In this document: in pieces, positions 1-10,700 of the stretch
Position numbering within the stretch: position 1 is the stretch's first letter
Layout of the letters: the number at the start of each line of letters is the position of its first letter
NCBI RefSeq assembly: GCF_047675955.1
Contig: NW_027327633.1
Span: forward strand, 186,001-250,000
From: Chlorocebus sabaeus
Lineage: Eukaryota > Chordata > Mammalia > Primates > Cercopithecidae
DNA length: 64,000 bases
Direction of reading: 5' to 3'
Notes under the pieces: generated by a model
What the model was told of the DNA's origin: nothing
The model's database searches: none
What the model saw: the letters and a program-made list of their open reading frames with translations, nothing else
Position numbers and translations under genes: made by a program

Positions 1-133
1 CCCTTTGCCAATTCCACAAGAAGAGCCTTAGCGAAATGATTATTGAAGGGAAAGGTGTAACTCTGTGAGTTGAATTAACAGAACACAGAGCAGTTTCTCA
101 GAAAGCTTCTTTCCAGTTTTGAACGGAAGATAC

Positions 134-150
134 TTCGTTTTTCACTATAG
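134..150 (+). promoter_or_regulatory. Degenerate box in G-type monomer (representative)
   Basis: The box reads TTCGTTTTTCACTATAG, two changes from the pJ-alpha consensus (C4 to G, C13 to T). The same form follows the other G-type monomers, whose GAGCC lies at 3979, 4667, 9655, 10859, 11547, 13611, 17223, 17911, 22899, 24791, 26855, 30983, 31671, 37347, 38035, 40099, 43195, 47151, 47839, 52999, 54547, 55235, 56611 and 59533. TTCG recalls the first half of a CENP-B box, but the required CGGG half is absent. Confidence 0.75.
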
Positions 151-649
151 CCCTCTATGGGCTTCCAAATATCCCTTTGCCAATTCCACAAGAACAGCCT
201 TAGAGAAGGGCTTATTGAAGGGAAATATGTAACTCTGTGAGATGAATTAAGAGAACACAGAGCAGTTTCTCAGAAAGCTTCTTTCCAGTTTTGAACGGAA
301 GATATTTCCTTTTTCACCATAGCCCTCTATGGGCTTCCAAATATCACTTTGCCAATACCACAATAACAGCCTTAGCGAAAGGCTGCTTGAAGGGAAAGAT
401 GTAACTCTGTGAGATGAATTAACAGAACACAGAGCAGTTTCTCAGAAAGCTTCTTTCCAGTTTTGAACGGAAGATATTTCCTTTTTCACCATAGCCCTCT
501 ATGAGCTTCCAAATATCCCTTTGCCAATTCCACAAGAACAGTCTTAGCGAAAGGCTTCTTGAAGGCAAAGATGTAGCTCTGTGAGATGAATTAACAGAAC
601 ACAGAGCAGTTTCTCAGAAAGCTTCTTTCCAGTTTTGAACGGAAGATAT

Positions 650-666
650 TTCCTTTTTCACCATAG
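650..666 (+). promoter_or_regulatory. pJ-alpha box (representative)
   Basis: This 17-bp stretch matches the published pJ-alpha consensus TTCCTTTTYCACCRTAG at every position. It stands for the A-type box, which is present in most monomers of the window, either as ...CACCATAG or ...CACCGTAG. In human alpha satellite this site is the alternative to the CENP-B box at the same monomer position. Protein binding in this species is inferred from the motif only. Confidence 0.85.
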
Positions 667-679
667 CCCTCTATGGGCT
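665..679. other. Inverted repeat AGCCC-5-GGGCT beside the pJ-alpha box (representative)
   Basis: A perfect 5-bp inverted repeat with loop TCTAT overlaps the last two bases of the pJ-alpha box. Monomers with CTATGTGC, CTATGAGC or GCCATCTATGGG lose one or more pairs. Confidence 0.65.
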
Positions 680-711
680 TCCAAATATCACTTTGCCAAT
701 TCCACAAGAAC

Positions 712-728
712 AGCCTTAGCGAAAGGCT
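712..728. other. Inverted repeat AGCCTT-5-AAGGCT (representative)
   Basis: A perfect 6-bp inverted repeat with a 5-base loop (AGCGA) lies in the segment between adjacent pJ-alpha boxes. It is present in most monomers. G-type monomers break it (AAGGAT) and R-type monomers weaken it (AGGGCT). Confidence 0.7.
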
Positions 729-748
729 TCTTGAAGGGAAAGATGTAA

Positions 749-778
749 CTCTGTGAGATGAATTAACAGAACACAGAG
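749..778. other. Inverted repeat CTCTGTG-16-CACAGAG (representative)
   Basis: The arms are a perfect 7-bp inverted repeat separated by 16 bases, centred on the AT-rich ATGAATTAACAG segment. It occurs in most monomers. Variants such as CTCGGTG, CTCTGAG and CTCTCTG break one arm pair. Confidence 0.7.
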
Positions 779-790
779 CAGTTTCTCAGA

Positions 791-796
791 AAGCTT
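791..796. other. HindIII site inside GAAAG-3-CTTTC dyad (representative)
   Basis: AAGCTT recurs once per monomer and explains the known HindIII ladder of this satellite family. It sits inside a 5-bp inverted repeat (789-801). A few monomers lose it at fixed HOR positions: G to T at 1137 (again at 14897, 28141, 41385, 44481), C to T at 6814, G to T at 7328 and G to C at 12661, each repeated in the corresponding monomer of other copies. Confidence 0.85.
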
Positions 797-3700
797 CTTT
801 CCAGTATTGAACGCAAGATATTTCCTTTTTCACCGTAGCCCTCTGTGGCCTTCGAAATATCACTTTGCCAATTCCACAAGAACAGTCTTAGCGAAAGGCT
901 TCTTGAAGGGAAAGATGTAACTCTGTGAGATGAAATAACAGAACACAGAGCAGTTTCTCAGAAAGCTTCTTTCCAGTTTTGAACGGAAGATATTTCCTTT
1001 TTCACCATAGCCCTGTATGGGCTTCCAAGTATCACTTTGCCAATTCCACAAGAACAGCCTTAGCGAAAGGCTTCTTGAAGGGAAAGATGTAACTCTGTGA
1101 GATGAATTAACAGAACACAGAGCATTTTCTCAGAAATCTTCTTTCCAGTTTTGAACGGAAGATATTTCCTTTTTCACCATAGCCCTATATTGGCTTCCAA
1201 ATATCACTTTGCCAATTGCACAAGAACAGCCTTAGCGAAAGGCTTCTTGAAGGGAAAGATGTAACTCTGTGAGATGAATTAACATAACACAGAGCAGTTT
1301 CTCAGAAAGCTTCTTTCCAGTTTTGAAAGGAAAATACTTCCTTTTTCACCATAGCCCTCTAAGGGCTTCCAAATATCCCGTTGCCAATTCCACAAGAACA
1401 GCCTTAGCGAAAGGCTTCTTGAAGGGAAAGATGTAACTCTGTGAGATGAATTAACAGAACGCAGAGCAGTTTCTCAGAAAGCTTCTTTCCAGTTTTGAAC
1501 GGAAGATATTTCCTTTTTCACCATTGCCCTCTATGGGCTTCCAAATATCACTTTGCCAATTCCACAAGAACAGCCTAAGAGAAGGGCTTTTTGAAGGGAA
1601 AGATGTAAGTCTGTGAGATGAATTAACAGAACACAGAGCAGTTTCTCAGAAAGCTTCTTTCCAGTTTTGAACGGAAGATACTTCCTTTTTCACCATAGCC
1701 CTCTATGGGCTTCCAAATATCACTTTGCCCATTCCACAAGAACAGCCTTAGCGAAAGGCTTCTTGAAGGGAAAGATGTAACTCTTAGAGATGAATTAACA
1801 GAACACAGAGCAGTTTCTCAGAAAGCTTCTTTCCAGTTTTGAACGGAAGATATTTCCTTTATCACCATAGCAATCTACGGGCTTCCAAATATCACTTTGC
1901 CAATTCCACAAGAACAGCCTTAGCGAAGGTCTTATTGAAGGGAAAGATGTAACTCTGTGAGATGAATTAACAGAACACAGATCAGTTTCTCAGAAAGCTT
2001 CTTTCCAGTTTTGAACGGAAGATATTTCCTTTTTCACCATAGCCCTCTATGGGCTTCCAAACATCACTTTGCCAATTCCATAAGAACAACCTTAGCGAAA
2101 GGCTTCTTGAAGTTAAAGATATAACTCTCTGAGATGAATTAACAGAACACAGAGCAGTTTCTCAGAAAGCTTCTTTCCAGTTTTGAACGGAAGTTATTTC
2201 CTTTTTCACAATAGCCCTCTATGGGCTTCCAAATATCCCTTTGCCAAATCCACAAGAACAGCCTTAGCGAAAGGCTTCTTGAAGGGAAAGATGTAACTCT
2301 GAGAGATGAATTAACAGAACACAGAGCAGTTTCTCAGAAAGCTTCTTTCCAGTTTTGAACGGAAGATATTTCCTTTTTCACCATAGCCCTCTATGGGCTT
2401 CCAAATATCACTTTGCCAATTCCACAAGAACAGACTTAGCGAAAGGCTTCTTGAAGGGAAAGATGTAACTCTGTGAGATGAATTAACAGAACACAGAGCA
2501 GTTTCTCAGAAAGCTTCTTTCCAATATTGAACGCAAGATATTTCCTTTTTCACCGTAGCCCTCCATGGGCTTCCAAATATCACTTTGCCAATTCCACAAG
2601 AACAGCCTTAGCGAAAGGCTTCTTGAAGGGAAATATGTAACTCGGTGAGATGAATTAACAGAACACAGAGCAGTTTCTCAGAAAGCTTCTTTCCAGTATT
2701 GAACGCAAGATATTTCCTTTTTCACCATAGCCCTCTATGTGCTTCCAAATATCACTTTGCCAATTCCACAAGAACAGCCTTAGCGAAAGGCTTCATGAAG
2801 GGAAAGATGTAACTCTGTGAGATGAATTAACAGAACACAGAGCAGTTTCTCAGAAAGCTTCTTTCCAGTTTTGAACGGAAGATATTTCCTTTTTCACCAT
2901 AGCCTTCTATGGGCTTCCAAATATCCCTTTGCCAATTCCACAAGAACAGCCTTAGCGAAAGGCTTCTTGAAGGGAAAGATGTAACTCTGTGAGATGAATT
3001 AACAGAACACAGAGCAGTTTCTCAGAAAGCTTCTTTCCAGTTTTGAACGGAAGATATTTCCTTTTTCACCATAGCCCTATATGGGCCTCCAAATATCCCT
3101 TTGCCAATTCCACAAGTACAGCCTTAGCGAAAGGCTTCTTGAAGGGAAAGATGTAACTCTGTGAGATGAATTAACAGAACACAGAGCAGTTTCTCAGAAA
3201 GCTTCTTTCCAGTTTTGAACGGAAGATATTTCCTTTTTCACCATAGCCCTCTATGGGCTTCCAAATATCACTTTGCCAACTCCACAAGAACAGCCTTAGC
3301 GAAAGGCTTCTTGAAGGGAAAGATGTAACTCTGTGAGATGAATTAACAGAACACAGAGCAGTTTCTCAGAAAGCTTCTTTCCAGTTTTGAACGGAAGTTA
3401 TTTCCTTTTTCAATATAGCCCTCTATGGGCTTCCAAATATCCCTTTGCCAATTCCACAAGAACAGCCTTAGCGAAAGGCTTCTTGAAGGGAAAGATGTAA
3501 CTCTGTGAGATGAATTAACAGAACACAGAGCAGTTTCTCAGAAAGCTTCTTTCCAGTTTTGAACGGAAGATATTTCCTTTTTCACCATAGCCCTCTATGG
3601 GCTTCCAAATATCACTTTGCCAATTCCACAAGAACAGACTTAGCGAAAGGCTTCTTGAAGGGAAAGATGTAACTCTGTGAGATGAATTAACAGAACACAG

Positions 3701-3956
3701 AGCAGTTTCTCAGAAAGCTTCTTTCCAGTATTGAACGCAAAATATTTCCTTTTTCACCGTAGCCCTCCATGGGCTTCCAAATATCACTTTGCCAATTCCA
3801 CAAGAACAGCCTTACCGAAAGGCTTCTTGAAGGGAAATATGTAACTCGGTGAGATGAATTAACAGAACACAGAGCAGTTTCTCAGAAAGCTTCTTTCCAG
3901 TTTTGAACGGAAGATGTTTCCTTTTTCACCATAGCCATCTATGGGCTTCCAAATAT

Positions 3957-4988
3957 CCCTTTGCCAATTCCACAAGAAGAGCCTTAGCGAAAGGATTATT
4001 GAAGGGAAAGGTGTAACTCTGTGAGTTGAATTAACAGAACACAGAGCAGTTTCTCAGAAAGCTTCTTTCCAGTTTTGAACGGAAGATACTTCGTTTTTCA
4101 CTATAGCCCTCTATGGGCTTCCAAATATCCCTTTGCCAATTCCACAAGAACAGCCTTAGAGAAGGGCTTATTGAAGGGAAATATGTAACTCTGTGAGATG
4201 AATTAAGAGAACACAGAGCAGTTTCTCAGAAAGCTTCTTTCCAGTTTTGAACGGAAGATATTTCCTTTTTCACCATAGCCCTCTATGGGCTTCCAAATAT
4301 CACTTTGCCAATACCACAATAACAGCCTTAGCGAAAGGCTTCTTGAAGGGAAAGATGTAACTCTGTGAGATGAATTAACAGAACACAGAGCAGTTTCTCA
4401 GAAAGCTTCTTTCCAGTATTGAACGCAAGAAATTTCCTTTTTCACCATAGCCCTCTATGTGCTTCCAAATATCACTTTGCCAATTCCACAAGAACAGCCT
4501 TAGCGAAAGGCTTCATGAAGGGAAAGATGTAACTCTGTGAGATGAATTAACAGAACACAGAGCAGTTTCTCAGAAAGCTTCTTTCCAGTTTTGAACGGAA
4601 GATATTTCCTTTTTCACCATAGCCATCTATGGGCTTCCAAATATCCCTTTGCCAATTCCACAAGAAGAGCCTTAGCGACAGGATTATTGAAGGGAAAGGT
4701 GTAACTCTGTGAGTTGAATTAACAGAACACAGAGCAGTTTCTCAGAAAGCTTCTTTCCAGTTTTGAACGGAAGATACTTCGTTTTTCACTATAGCCCTCT
4801 ATGGGCTTCCAAATATCCCTTTGCCAATTCCACAAGAACAGCCTTAGAGAAGGGCTTATTGAAGGGAAATATGTAACTCTGTGAGATGAATTAAGAGAAC
4901 ACAGAGCAGTTTCTCAGAAAGCTTCTTTCCAGTTTTGAACGGAAGATATTTCCTTTTTCACCATAGCCCTCTATGGGCTTCCAAATAT
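3957..4988. repeat. G-R-N monomer block and paired G 4-mer spacing
   Basis: This is a recurring sub-block. The G-type monomer is followed by an R type (TTAGAGAAGGGCTTATTG, AAATATGTAAC, ATTAAGAGAAC) and usually an N type (CACAATAACAGCC). A second G-R pair follows exactly four monomers after the first, and its G monomer carries the variant GCGACAGG. Such 688-bp pairs start at 3979, 10859, 17223, 30983, 37347, 47151 and 54547, with GCGACAGG at the second G in each (4667, 11547, 17911, 31671, 38035, 47839, 55235). The block appears in two places per long unit in copy 1, so the 77-mer itself contains older internal duplications. Confidence 0.82.
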
Positions 4989-7179
4989 CACTTTGCCAAT
5001 ACCACAATAACAGCCTTAGCGAAAGGCTGCTTGAAGGGAAAGATGTAACTCTGTGAGATGAATTAACAGAACACAGAGCAGTTTCTCAGAAAGCTTCTTT
5101 CCAGTTTTGAACGGAAGATATTTCCTTTTTCACCATAGCCCTCTATGAGCTTCCAAATATTCCTTTGCCAATTCCACAAGAACAGTCTTAGCGAAAGGCT
5201 TCTTGAAGGGAAAGATGTAACTCTGTGAGATGAATTAACAGAACACAGAGCAGTTTCTCAGAAAGCTTCTTTCCAGTTTTGAACGGAAGATATTTCCTTT
5301 TTCACCATAGCCTTCTATGGGCTTCCAAATATCCCTTTGCCTATTCCACAAGAACAGCCTTAGCGAAAGGCTTCTTGAAGGGAAAGATGTAACTCTGAGA
5401 GATGAATTAACAGAACACAGAGCAGTTTCTCAGAAAGCTTCTTTCCAGTTTTGAACGGAAGATATTTCCTTTTTCACCATAGCCCTCTATGGGCTTCCAA
5501 ATATCACTTTGCCAATTCCACAAGAACAGACTTAGCGAAAGGCTTCTTGAAGGGAAAGATGTAACTCTGTGAGATGAATTAACAGAACACAGAGCAGTTT
5601 CTCAGAAAGCTTCTTTCCAATATTGAACGCAAGATATTTCCTTTTTCACCGTAGCCCTCCATGGGCTTCCAAATATCACTTTGCCAATTCCACAAGAACA
5701 GCCTTAGCGAAAGGCTTCTTGAAGGGAAATATGTAACTCGGTGAGATGAATTAACAGAACACAGAGCAGTTTCTCAGAAAGCTTCTTTCCAGTATTGAAC
5801 GCAAGATATTTCCTTTTTCACCATAGCCCTCTATGTGCTTCCAAATATCACTTTGCCAATTCCACAAGAACAGCCTTAGCGAAAGGCTTCATGAAGGGAA
5901 AGATGTAACTCTGTGAGATGAATTAACAGAACACAGAGCAGTTTCTCAGAAAGCTTCTTTCCAGTTTTGAACGGAAGATATTTCCTTTTTCACCATAGCC
6001 ATCTATGGGCTTCCAAATATCCCTTTGCCAATTCCACAAGAACAGCCTTAGCGAAAGGCTTCTTGAAGGGAAAGATGTAACTCTGGGAGATGAATTAACA
6101 GAACACAGAGCAGTTTCTCAGAAAGCTTCTTTCCAGTTTTGAACGGAAGATATTTCCTTTTTCACCATAGCCCTCTATGGGCTTCCAAATATCCCTTTGC
6201 CATTTCCACAAGAACAGCCTTAGCGAAAGGCTTCTGGAAGGGAAAGATGTAACTCTGTGAGATGAATTAACAGAACACAGAGCAGTTTCTCAGAAAGCTT
6301 CTTTCCAGTTTTGAACGTAAGATATTTCCTTTTTCACCATAGCCCTCTATGGGCTTCCAAATATCACTTTGCCAACTCCACAAGAACAGCCTTAGCGAAA
6401 GGCTTCTTGAAGGGAAAGATGTAACACTGTGGGTTGAATTAACAGAACAAAGAGCAGTTTCTCAGAAAGCTTCTTTCCAGTTTTGAACGGAAGATATTTC
6501 GTTTTTCACCATAGCCCTCTATGGGCTTCCAAATATCATTTTGCCAACTCCACAAGAACAGCCTCAGCGAAAGGTTTCTTGAAGGGAAAGATGTAACTCT
6601 GTGATTTGAATTAACAGAACACAGAGCAGTTTCTCAGAAAGCTTCTCTCCAGTTTTGAACGGAAGATACTTCCTTTTTCACCATAGCCCTCTATGGGCTT
6701 CCAAATATCCCTTTGCCAACTCCACAAGAACAGCCTTAGCGAAAGGCTTCTTGAATTGAATGATGTAACTCTGTGAGATGAAATAACAGAACACAGAGCA
6801 GTTTCTCAGAAAGTTTCTTTCCAGTATTGAACGCAAGATATTTCCTTTTTCACCGTAGTCCTCTGTGGCCTTCCAAATATCACTTTGCCAATTCCACAAG
6901 AACAGTCTTAGCGAAAGGCTTCTTGAAGGCAAAGATGTAGCTCTGTGAGATGAATTAACAGAACACAGAGCAGTTTCTCAGAAAGCTTCTTTCCAGTTTT
7001 GAGCGGAAGATATTTCCTTTTTCACCATAGCCCTCTATGGGCTTCCAAATATCCCTTTGCCAATTCCACAAGAACAGCCTTAGCGAAAGGCTTCTTGAAG
7101 GGAAAGATGTAACTCTGTGAGATGAATTAACAGAACACAGAGCAGTTTCTCAGAAAGCTTCTTTCCAGTATTGAACGCA

Positions 7180-7720
7180 AGATATTTCCTTTTTTCAGTA
7201 TCCCTCCATGGACTTCCAAATATCACTTTGCCAATTCCAAAAGAACAGCCTTAGCGAAAGGCTTCTTGAAGGGAAAGATGTAACTCTGTGAGATGAATTA
7301 ACAGAACACAGAGCAGTTTCTCAGAAATCTTCTTTCCAGTTTTTAACGGAAGATATTTCCTTTTTCACCATAGCCCTATATGGGCTTCCAAATATCACTT
7401 TGCCAATTCCACAAGAACAGCCTTAGCGAAAGGCTTCTTTAAGGGAAAGATGTAACTCTGTGAGATGAATTAACAGAACAGAGAGCAGTTTCTCAGAAAG
7501 CTTCTTTCCAGTTTTGAAAGGAAGATACTTCCTTTTTCACCATAGCCCTCTATGGGCTTCCAAATATCCCTTTGCCCATTCCACAAGAACAGCCTTAGCG
7601 AAAGGCTTCTTGAAGGGAAAGATGTAACTCTGTGAGAAAAATTAACAGAACACAGAGCAGTTTCTCAGAAAGCTTCTTTCCAGTTTTGAACGGAGGATAC
7701 TTCCTTTTTTCACCATAGGC
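7180..7720. repeat. Paired -1/+1 length-variant monomers
   Basis: One monomer reads TCCTTTTTTCAGTATCCC near 7187, a net loss of one base that destroys the pJ-alpha box. Three monomers later another reads CTTCCTTTTTTCACCATAGG near 7705, a net gain of one T. The pair recurs near 20436/20949, 34190/34710 and 50360/50876, so 172-bp phase is restored within about 520 bp in every long unit. The compact units at the right keep the loss but not the gain. Confidence 0.78.
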
Positions 7721-10700
7721 CTCTATGGGCTTCCAAATATCACTTTGCCAATTCCACAAGAACAGCCTTAGCGATAGGGTTCTTGAAGGGAAAGATGTAA
7801 CTCGGTGAGATGAATTAACGGAACACAGAGCAGTTTCTCAGAAAGCTTCTTTCCAGTTTTGAACGGAATTTATTTCCTTTTTCACCATAGCCCTCTATGG
7901 GCTTCCAAATATCACTTTGCCAATTCCACAAGAACAGCCTTAGCGAAAGGCTTATTGAAGGGAAAGATGTAATTCTGTGCCATGAATTAACAGAACACAG
8001 AGCAGTTTCTCAGAAAGCTTCTTTCCAATATTGAACGCAAGATATTTCCTTTTTCACAGTAGCCCTCCATGGTCTTCCAAATATCACTTTGCAAGTTCCA
8101 CAAGAACAGCCTTAGCGAAAGGCTTCTTGAAGGGAAAGATGTAACTCTGTGAGATGAATTAACAGAACACAGAGCAGTTTCTCAGAAAGCTTCTTTCCAG
8201 TTTTGAACGGAAGATAATTCCTTTATCACCATAGCAATCTACGGGCTTCCAAATATCACTTTGCCAATTCCACAAGAACAGCCTTAGCGAAGGTCTTATT
8301 GAAGGGAAAGATGTAACTCTGTGAGATGAATTAACAGAACACAGAGCAGTTTCTCGGAAAGCTTCTTTCCAGTTTTGAACGGAAGATATTTCCTTTTTCA
8401 CCATAGCCCTCTATGGGCTTCCAAATATCACTTTGCCAATTCCATAAGAACAACCTTAGCGAAAGGCTTCTTGAAGGGAAAGATGTAACTCTCTGAGATG
8501 AATTAACAGAACACAGAGCAGTTTCTCAGAAAGCTTCTTTCCAGTTTTGAACGGAAGTTATTTCCTTTTTCACAATAGCCCTCTATGGGCTTCCAAATAT
8601 CCCTTTGCCAAATCCACAAGAACAGCCTTAGCGAAAGGCTTCTTGAAGGGAAAGATGTAACTCTGTGAGATGAATTAACAGAACACAGAGCAGTTTCTCA
8701 GAAAGCTTCTTTCCAGTTTTGAACGGAAGATATTTCCTTTTTCACCATAGCCCTCTATGGGCTTCCAAATATCCCTTTGCCAATTCCACAAGAACAGCCT
8801 TAGCGAAAGGCTTCTTGAAGGGAAAGATGTAACTCTGTGATATGAATTAACAGAACACAGAGCAGTTTCTCAGAAAGCTTCTTTCCAGTTTTGAACGGAA
8901 GATATTTCCTTTTTCACCATAGCCCTCTATGGGCTTCCAAATATCCCTTTGCCAATTCCACAAGAACAGCCTTAGCGAAAGGCTTCTTGAAGGGAAAGAT
9001 GTAACTCTGTGAGATGAATTAACAGAACACAGAGCAGTTTCTCAGAAAGCTTCTTTCCAGTTTTGAACGGAAGATATTTCCTTTTTCACCATTGCCCTCT
9101 ATGGGCTTCCAAATATCACTTTGCCAATTCCACAAGAACAGACTTAGCGAAAGGCTTCTTGAAGGGAAAGATGTAACTCTGTGAGATGAATTAACAGAAC
9201 ACAGAGCAGTTTCTCAGAAAGCTTCTTTCCAGTATTGAACGCAAAATATTTCCTTTTTCACCGTAGCCCTCCATGGGCTTCCAAATATCACTTTGCCAAT
9301 TCCACAAGAACAGCCTTAGCGAAAGGCTTCTTGAAGGGAAATATGTAACTCGGTGACATGAATTAACAGAACACAGAGCAGTTTCTCAGAAAGCTTCTTT
9401 CCAGTATTGAACGCAAGAAATTTCCTTTTTCACCATAGCCCTCTATGTGCTTCCAAATATCACTTTGCCAATTCCACAAGAACAGCCTTAGCGAAAGGCT
9501 TCATGAAGGGAAAGATGTAACTCTGTGAGATGAATTAACAGAACACAGAGCAGTTTCTCAGAAAGCTTCTTTCCAGTTTTGAACGGAAGATATTTCCTTT
9601 TTCACCATAGCCATCTATGGGCTTCCAAATATCCCTTTGCCAATTCCACAAGAAGAGCCTTAGCGAAAGGATTATTGAAGGGAAAGGTGTAACTCTGTGA
9701 GTTGAATTAACAGAACACAGAGCAGTTTCTCAGAAAGCTTCTTTCCAGTTTTGAACGGAAGATACTTCGTTTTTCACTATAGCCCTCTATGGGCTTCCAA
9801 ATATCCCTTTGCCAATTCCACAAGAACAGCCTTAGAGAAGGGCTTATTGAAGGGAAATATGTAACTCTGTGAGATGAATTAAGAGAACACAGAGCAGTTT
9901 CTCAGAAAGCTTCTTTCCAGTTTTGAACGGAAGATATTTCCTTTTTCACCATAGCCCTCTATGGGCTTCCAAATATCACTTTGCCAATACCACAATAACA
10001 GCCTTAGCGAAAGGCTGCTTGAAGGGAAAGATGTAACTCTGTGAGATGAATTAACAGAACACAGAGCAGTTTCTCAGAAAGCTTCTTTCCAGTTTTGAAC
10101 GGAAGTTATTTCCTTTTTCACTATAGCCCTCTATGGGCTTCCAAATATCCCTTTGCCAATTCCACAAGAACAGCCTTAGCGAAAGGCTTCTTGAAGGGAA
10201 AGATGTAACTCTGTGAGATGAATTAACAGAACACAGAGCAGTTTCTCAGAAAGCTTCTTTCCAGTTTTGAACGGAAGATATTTCCTTTTTCACCATAGCC
10301 CTCTATGGGCTTCCAAATATCCCTTTGCCAATTCCACAAGAACAGCCTTAGCGAAAGGCTTCTTGAAGGGAAAGATGTAACTCTGTGAGATGAATTAACA
10401 GAACACAGAGCAGTTTCTCAGAAAGCTTCTTTCCAGTATTGAACGCAAAATATTTCCTTTTTCACCGTAGCCCTCCATGGGCTTCCAAATATCACTTTGC
10501 CAATTCCACAAGAACAGCCTTACCGAAAGGCTTCTTGAAGGGAAATATGTAACTCGGTGAGATGAATTAACAGAACACAGAGCAGTTTCTCAGAAAGCTT
10601 CTTTCCAGTATTGAACGCAAGAAATTTCCTTTTTCACCATAGCCCTCTATGTGCTTCCAAATATCACTTTGCCAATTCCACAAGAACAGCCTTAGCGAAA

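Noticed and set aside
134..150. CENP-B box in G-type monomers (CTTCGTTTTTCACTATAG)
   Set aside because: Only TTCG fits. The required A at position 10 and the CGGG half are absent.
860..1051. Open reading frames of 63-106 codons on the minus strand (860, 6678, 8159, 14620, 19922, 20279, 21231 and later equivalents to 62679)
   Set aside because: They are antisense readings of the satellite. They recur at HOR spacing, start inside monomers, share one low-complexity repeated peptide, and have no domain, promoter or codon signal. They exist only where a monomer variant removes the usual stop.
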